In this document: positions 28,275 through 31,079 of the stretch, piece by piece
Numbering within the stretch: the first letter of the stretch is position 1
Layout of the letters: every line of letters starts with the position of its first letter
NCBI GenBank assembly: GCA_049999805.1
Contig: JBNGIO010006289.1
Span: forward strand, 186,200 to 217,278
Length of the DNA stretch: 31,079 nucleotides
Reading direction: 5' to 3'
DNA from: Folioceros fuciformis
Lineage: Eukaryota; Anthocerotophyta; Anthocerotopsida; Anthocerotales
Position numbers and translations under genes: made by a program
Notes under the pieces: generated by a model
Databases searched by the model: none
What the model saw: the letters and a program-made list of their open reading frames with translations, nothing else
What the model was told of the DNA's origin: nothing

Positions 28275-28325
28275 GACACACTGTGCTTAGAAGCATAGTG
28301 TGTCTAGCAGAAGAGAATCTCTTCT
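28275..28325. repeat. Two adjacent hairpins
   Basis: Hairpin 1: GACACACTGTGC (28275-28286) pairs with GCATAGTGTGTC (28293-28304), with one G-T type mismatch and a 6-nt loop. Hairpin 2: AGAAGAGA (28309-28316) pairs perfectly with TCTCTTCT (28318-28325) around a single base. They may be the core of a small inverted-repeat element, but no flanking target duplication was identified. Confidence 0.85.
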
Positions 28326-28654
28326 ACCAATTATAGATCATTGTAAGGCATGCATCATGCTATGTGGATGTTTGGTGAACACTTAGGGGGTAAGGTTAAT
28401 TAGAAAAAATTAAACATGGTTTGCTTGAATGTTAGGAAGGATGTTCCCACGTCAGTACATCACATTGATTGCACGTAAGGTGATTAATTTTACAAGCATA
28501 TTGGGATCCCTCTCTAGGACAGGCTATAGGAGGGGGACGAAAATGCAACCATTGGTAATTATATTTTTGCTAAGTTTATTCGAAATACCAAGGCTATGCA
28601 AGTGCTTTAACTTAGTTTGCCTGCAAACATTATAGTCATTAATCACATACTTAC

Positions 28655-29150
28655 ATGTACTTACATAAGTATTCTCCCTTGCAAGACGGGCATACTTTCA
28701 TCCCCCTTGCTCTTGAGACTCATGGAGCTATGGGCAAGGACTTTTCAAGGTTTATCAAGGAGTGCGCCAAGGTTTATCCGAGCAATAGGAATGGTGTTCT
28801 CCCTCTTTCGTCTGTGGTGGCCTTCTTTCGACAACGTGTATCTATTGCTTTGCAACGAGCATTGGCCAATGCAGTTTTTAGAACAGCATCAAGTGCAGGT
28901 CAAGCGGCTTCTTCGGCATTGGTGGTAGGTAGGCCTTTTGTTATTCCACATCATGACATTTTGGGAGCAGTAGGTAGTTTTTGAAAATGATATTCGCAGG
29001 GGAGAGTACCTCTTTTTGCCTTTGGCCCTAATGGGGTTGTTCCTCCAATCTTTGGAATAGATGGGACTTTCCATCTCTTTTTCAATCATAAAAATATTGT
29101 CGTTCCTTACATGACACCTTTCAAGCGTGACATGGACAAGTTTTGAACTC
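28655..29150 (+). mobile_element. 5'-truncated retroelement copy (C-terminal module)
   Basis: The plus strand from about 28655 encodes LHKYSPLQDGHTFIPLALET then HGAMGKDFSRFIKECAKVY and FFRQRVSIALQRALANAVF, and matches the minus-strand element at 12190-12920 at the nucleotide level. The match covers the 3' untranslated part (GTAGGCCTTTTGTTATTCCACATCAT.ACATTTTGGGAGCA and ATGGGACTTTCCATCT). Similarity stops abruptly upstream of 28655, the 5' truncation typical of target-primed retroelements. Only one 45-bp unit is present at the position where the other copy has an array. It is not intact and lacks the reverse transcriptase. Confidence 0.8.
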
Positions 29151-29217
29151 TTATTCTGCAATTATCGTGGAGTTGTTCTAATGATGAAGCTTGTTAACTA
29201 TATAAGATAGTATGAAA

Positions 29218-29245
29218 CATCCTTATTTGATATCAAATAAGGATG
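29218..29245. repeat. 28-bp perfect palindrome
   Basis: The left half CATCCTTATTTGAT (29218-29231) is the exact reverse complement of the right half (29232-29245), with no spacer. It lies about 70-100 bp beyond the last recognisable base of the retroelement copy. Confidence 0.97.
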
Positions 29246-29461
29246 AAAATATTTTTATCAATGAAAATATGAATTGGTTGATCCATTTCTGAAGACGTTT
29301 CATGAAGACGCGCATGTAAAGTCTATACATGCAAAATAGATAATTAAGGTTATTGGACCCACTCATTTTTCATGGAAAAAGTTTTTTTTTCTTCACAAGC
29401 TACAATTTGTGCAAGCCTTTGTCCAATGGGTGCCCAATACTTGCAAGTTAACATACATATC

Positions 29462-29548
29462 TTTTCTCAATTAGCTAAGCTAGCAGCCTATGTATGGGGC
29501 TCTCTTTTCTCTATTAGCTAACCTAGTAGCCTATGTATGGGGGCTCTT
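29462..29548 (+). repeat. 43-bp tandem duplication
   Basis: Units begin at 29462 and 29505. Both read TTTTCTC.ATTAGCTAA.CTAG then AGCCTATGTATGGGG.CTCT, with few differences. Confidence 0.9.
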
Positions 29549-30780
29549 TACTCTAGAACTCCATCCAAGCTAGTTTTTGGAGGGTGCTCAAGTTATGTTG
29601 TGGGAATCCCTAGACTCTAAAGTGGAGGCTTTGGCCCTTCGTGTCCAAGTTTGATGTGGTCATACAGGGTGTTGTACGACCTTACCTACTTAATTTTGCC
29701 ATACGTCAAAATCTAGGCCTAAATACCATGTCATCCTAGAATGGCATGCTATCATTTCTTTAGCCAATCTTTGGGACGACTCTCGTAACCCATGGAAATC
29801 AAAGTAGATTATCCACATTCAGTTTTAGGTTTTGTCAAGGTGTGCATGGTGTGCACGATTAATTCTACAAATTATTACACAAGATCTAAATGATAATATC
29901 CTCTCCACTTTGCACACCTTGGAACACATACAAGATGGAAGATTCTATATAGTAAACCTACTTTGTCAACACTCCATGTTCCTAGTATCCAATTAAACAA
30001 CAAATAACACTTGTTTGTTTGACTAGTTTGTCTTGGATAGAGCTAGCTACTTAATGTTGATTCAAAGATGTATATAGTTCTAAGGCTTTGGGCTCACTGA
30101 AGTCATGATTCCTATTCAGACATCAAGAGTCTACGCTTTGGCTTTCGTTAAATAAGCTCTTATGCATGTAGCACAAATGGGGTGGCTTATGCTTATGGTA
30201 GGAGAGGTTTGCATCTTTAGTTAGTAGGGTGCACCTTTGTTAGTGAAGGTGGTTGCATTTGTAGAAAGGTCTTGCAATTGGTGCACCGAGGAACTCTTTC
30301 TTCAATGCCACCACCTCCAGACTTTAAAGACGATTGGCAATTGATTCTTCGCCTCCTTTTTATAAGATAATTGCCTTCAAATTCCTTGTCTAGGCCTCCC
30401 TACATTCTAAAATTCTCAAGTTCTTATGGAAAAATCTAGGCATCACGCAATGACAAAGGTGTCCATGTTGAGACCTGCTTTGTCCAAGTCAAATAAGTGG
30501 AATAGCTTCTTTGAAGATATGATACATTTATTTTGTACTTTATGTGACTCTTAATATACTAGTGAGCATATCTTCTACAGATATCCTATGGCTCTAAGGG
30601 TCAAGGTCAAGTACAGCAAGGTGTGCGTAAAGGGTGTATCACAGTCATAGAAATAGGGTTCTTCTTCTTACCTCAGTTTCTACATCTTGTTCTCACATCT
30701 AGTTTTACATGTTATTGCGAACATGGTACTTTCTACATCTAGTTTGTGCTATCGAATCTATACAAACCTCAAGGCAATTG

Positions 30781-31060
30781 CATGAAGGTGAGAATATCAA
30801 CTTCAATTTGATAAATTTAGATAAATAGAGCTTATCTTCTCTCTGCAATGTTTATAGCAAGGGCATATATTTGTAGCAAGCACTCATACAAAGCTCTAGA
30901 CCTAAAGGATGAGTCGAGAACATGAAGGTGAGAATATCAACCTCAAGTTGACAAATTCAAATCAACATAACTCCTCTTCTTTCTACAATATTTGCGACAA
31001 GGATATATTTTGTATGTTTGCTTATCACGATACGATTATACTTGAGCAATCAATGTGCGG
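30781..31060 (+). repeat. 140-bp tandem duplication
   Basis: CATGAAGGTGAGAATATCAA occurs at 30781 and 30921. Both copies continue through TTGA.AAATT.A.AT and CT.CAATATTT.GACAAGG.ATAT-like blocks, with clear divergence in the second half. Confidence 0.85.
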
Positions 31061-31079
31061 TAGCCAAAGCTACTCTTCT

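Larger units (their letters stand above)
27191..28654. other. AT-rich repeat DNA, no gene
   Basis: No coding similarity recognised; short open frames only. It holds an 11-bp inverted repeat (27235-27270), a 56-bp tandem duplication (27476-27589) and two hairpins near 28.3 kb, described separately. It is probably decayed transposon sequence. Confidence 0.45.
29151..31079. other. AT-rich repeat DNA to the right edge, no gene
   Basis: I recognise no protein or RNA gene. It contains the palindrome and two tandem duplications listed separately; the rest looks like eroded transposon or intergenic DNA. Confidence 0.45.

Overview
The window is a stretch of nuclear genome from a green plant. The supporting signs are a plant-type cytosolic RPL27A with a telo-box promoter, a broken leucine-rich-repeat receptor-kinase ectodomain of plant type, a plant TXNDC9/PLP3-like gene, a plant DUF819 membrane-protein gene, and PIF/Harbinger and reverse-transcriptase repeats. 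Introns in the two multi-exon blocks are uniformly short (about 67-171 nt, mostly 80-110) although the DNA around them is crowded with transposons and minisatellites. I would guess a non-seed land plant, but the sequence alone does not fix the lineage.

Layout: 1-1739 has no recognised gene. 1740-2430 (-) is a decayed LRR receptor-kinase ectodomain. 2982-3422 (+) is an intact RPL27A. 4695-6935 holds two Harbinger-transposase remnants separated by a tandem array of about 185 bp units. 7456-8035 (-) is a 5'-truncated RPL27A pseudogene that keeps the parental 3'UTR and lies directly against the stop codon of a 1338-residue MYBBP1A/DNA-polymerase-V-family gene (8041-12057, -). 12190-14650 (-) is a degenerate retroelement carrying a 45-bp coding minisatellite; the 99-N assembly gap sits inside that minisatellite. 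15.7-16.7 kb is a cluster of three unrelated tandem-repeat families.

17.4-25.7 kb is a compact gene island. TXNDC9 (4 exons, -) and a 12-exon plastid-type DUF819 membrane protein (+) diverge from a 659-bp shared upstream region. They are followed by a 10-exon gene (+) for a 700-residue single-pass protein: signal peptide, beta-rich module, EGF, beta-rich module, EGF, beta-rich module, membrane helix, RING-H2. I assembled the exons of these three genes by hand; every junction keeps frame and uses GT-AG. From about 26.6 kb to the end is AT-rich repeat DNA with two more copies of the retroelement's C-terminal module.

The intact genes do not form an obvious pathway. Two concern ribosomes or the nucleolus (RPL27A, MYBBP1A family), one is a chaperonin/tubulin cofactor-like thioredoxin-fold protein, one is probably a chloroplast membrane carrier-like protein, and one is a membrane ubiquitin ligase with an extracellular or lumenal ectodomain. 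The last is the best candidate for something under-described.
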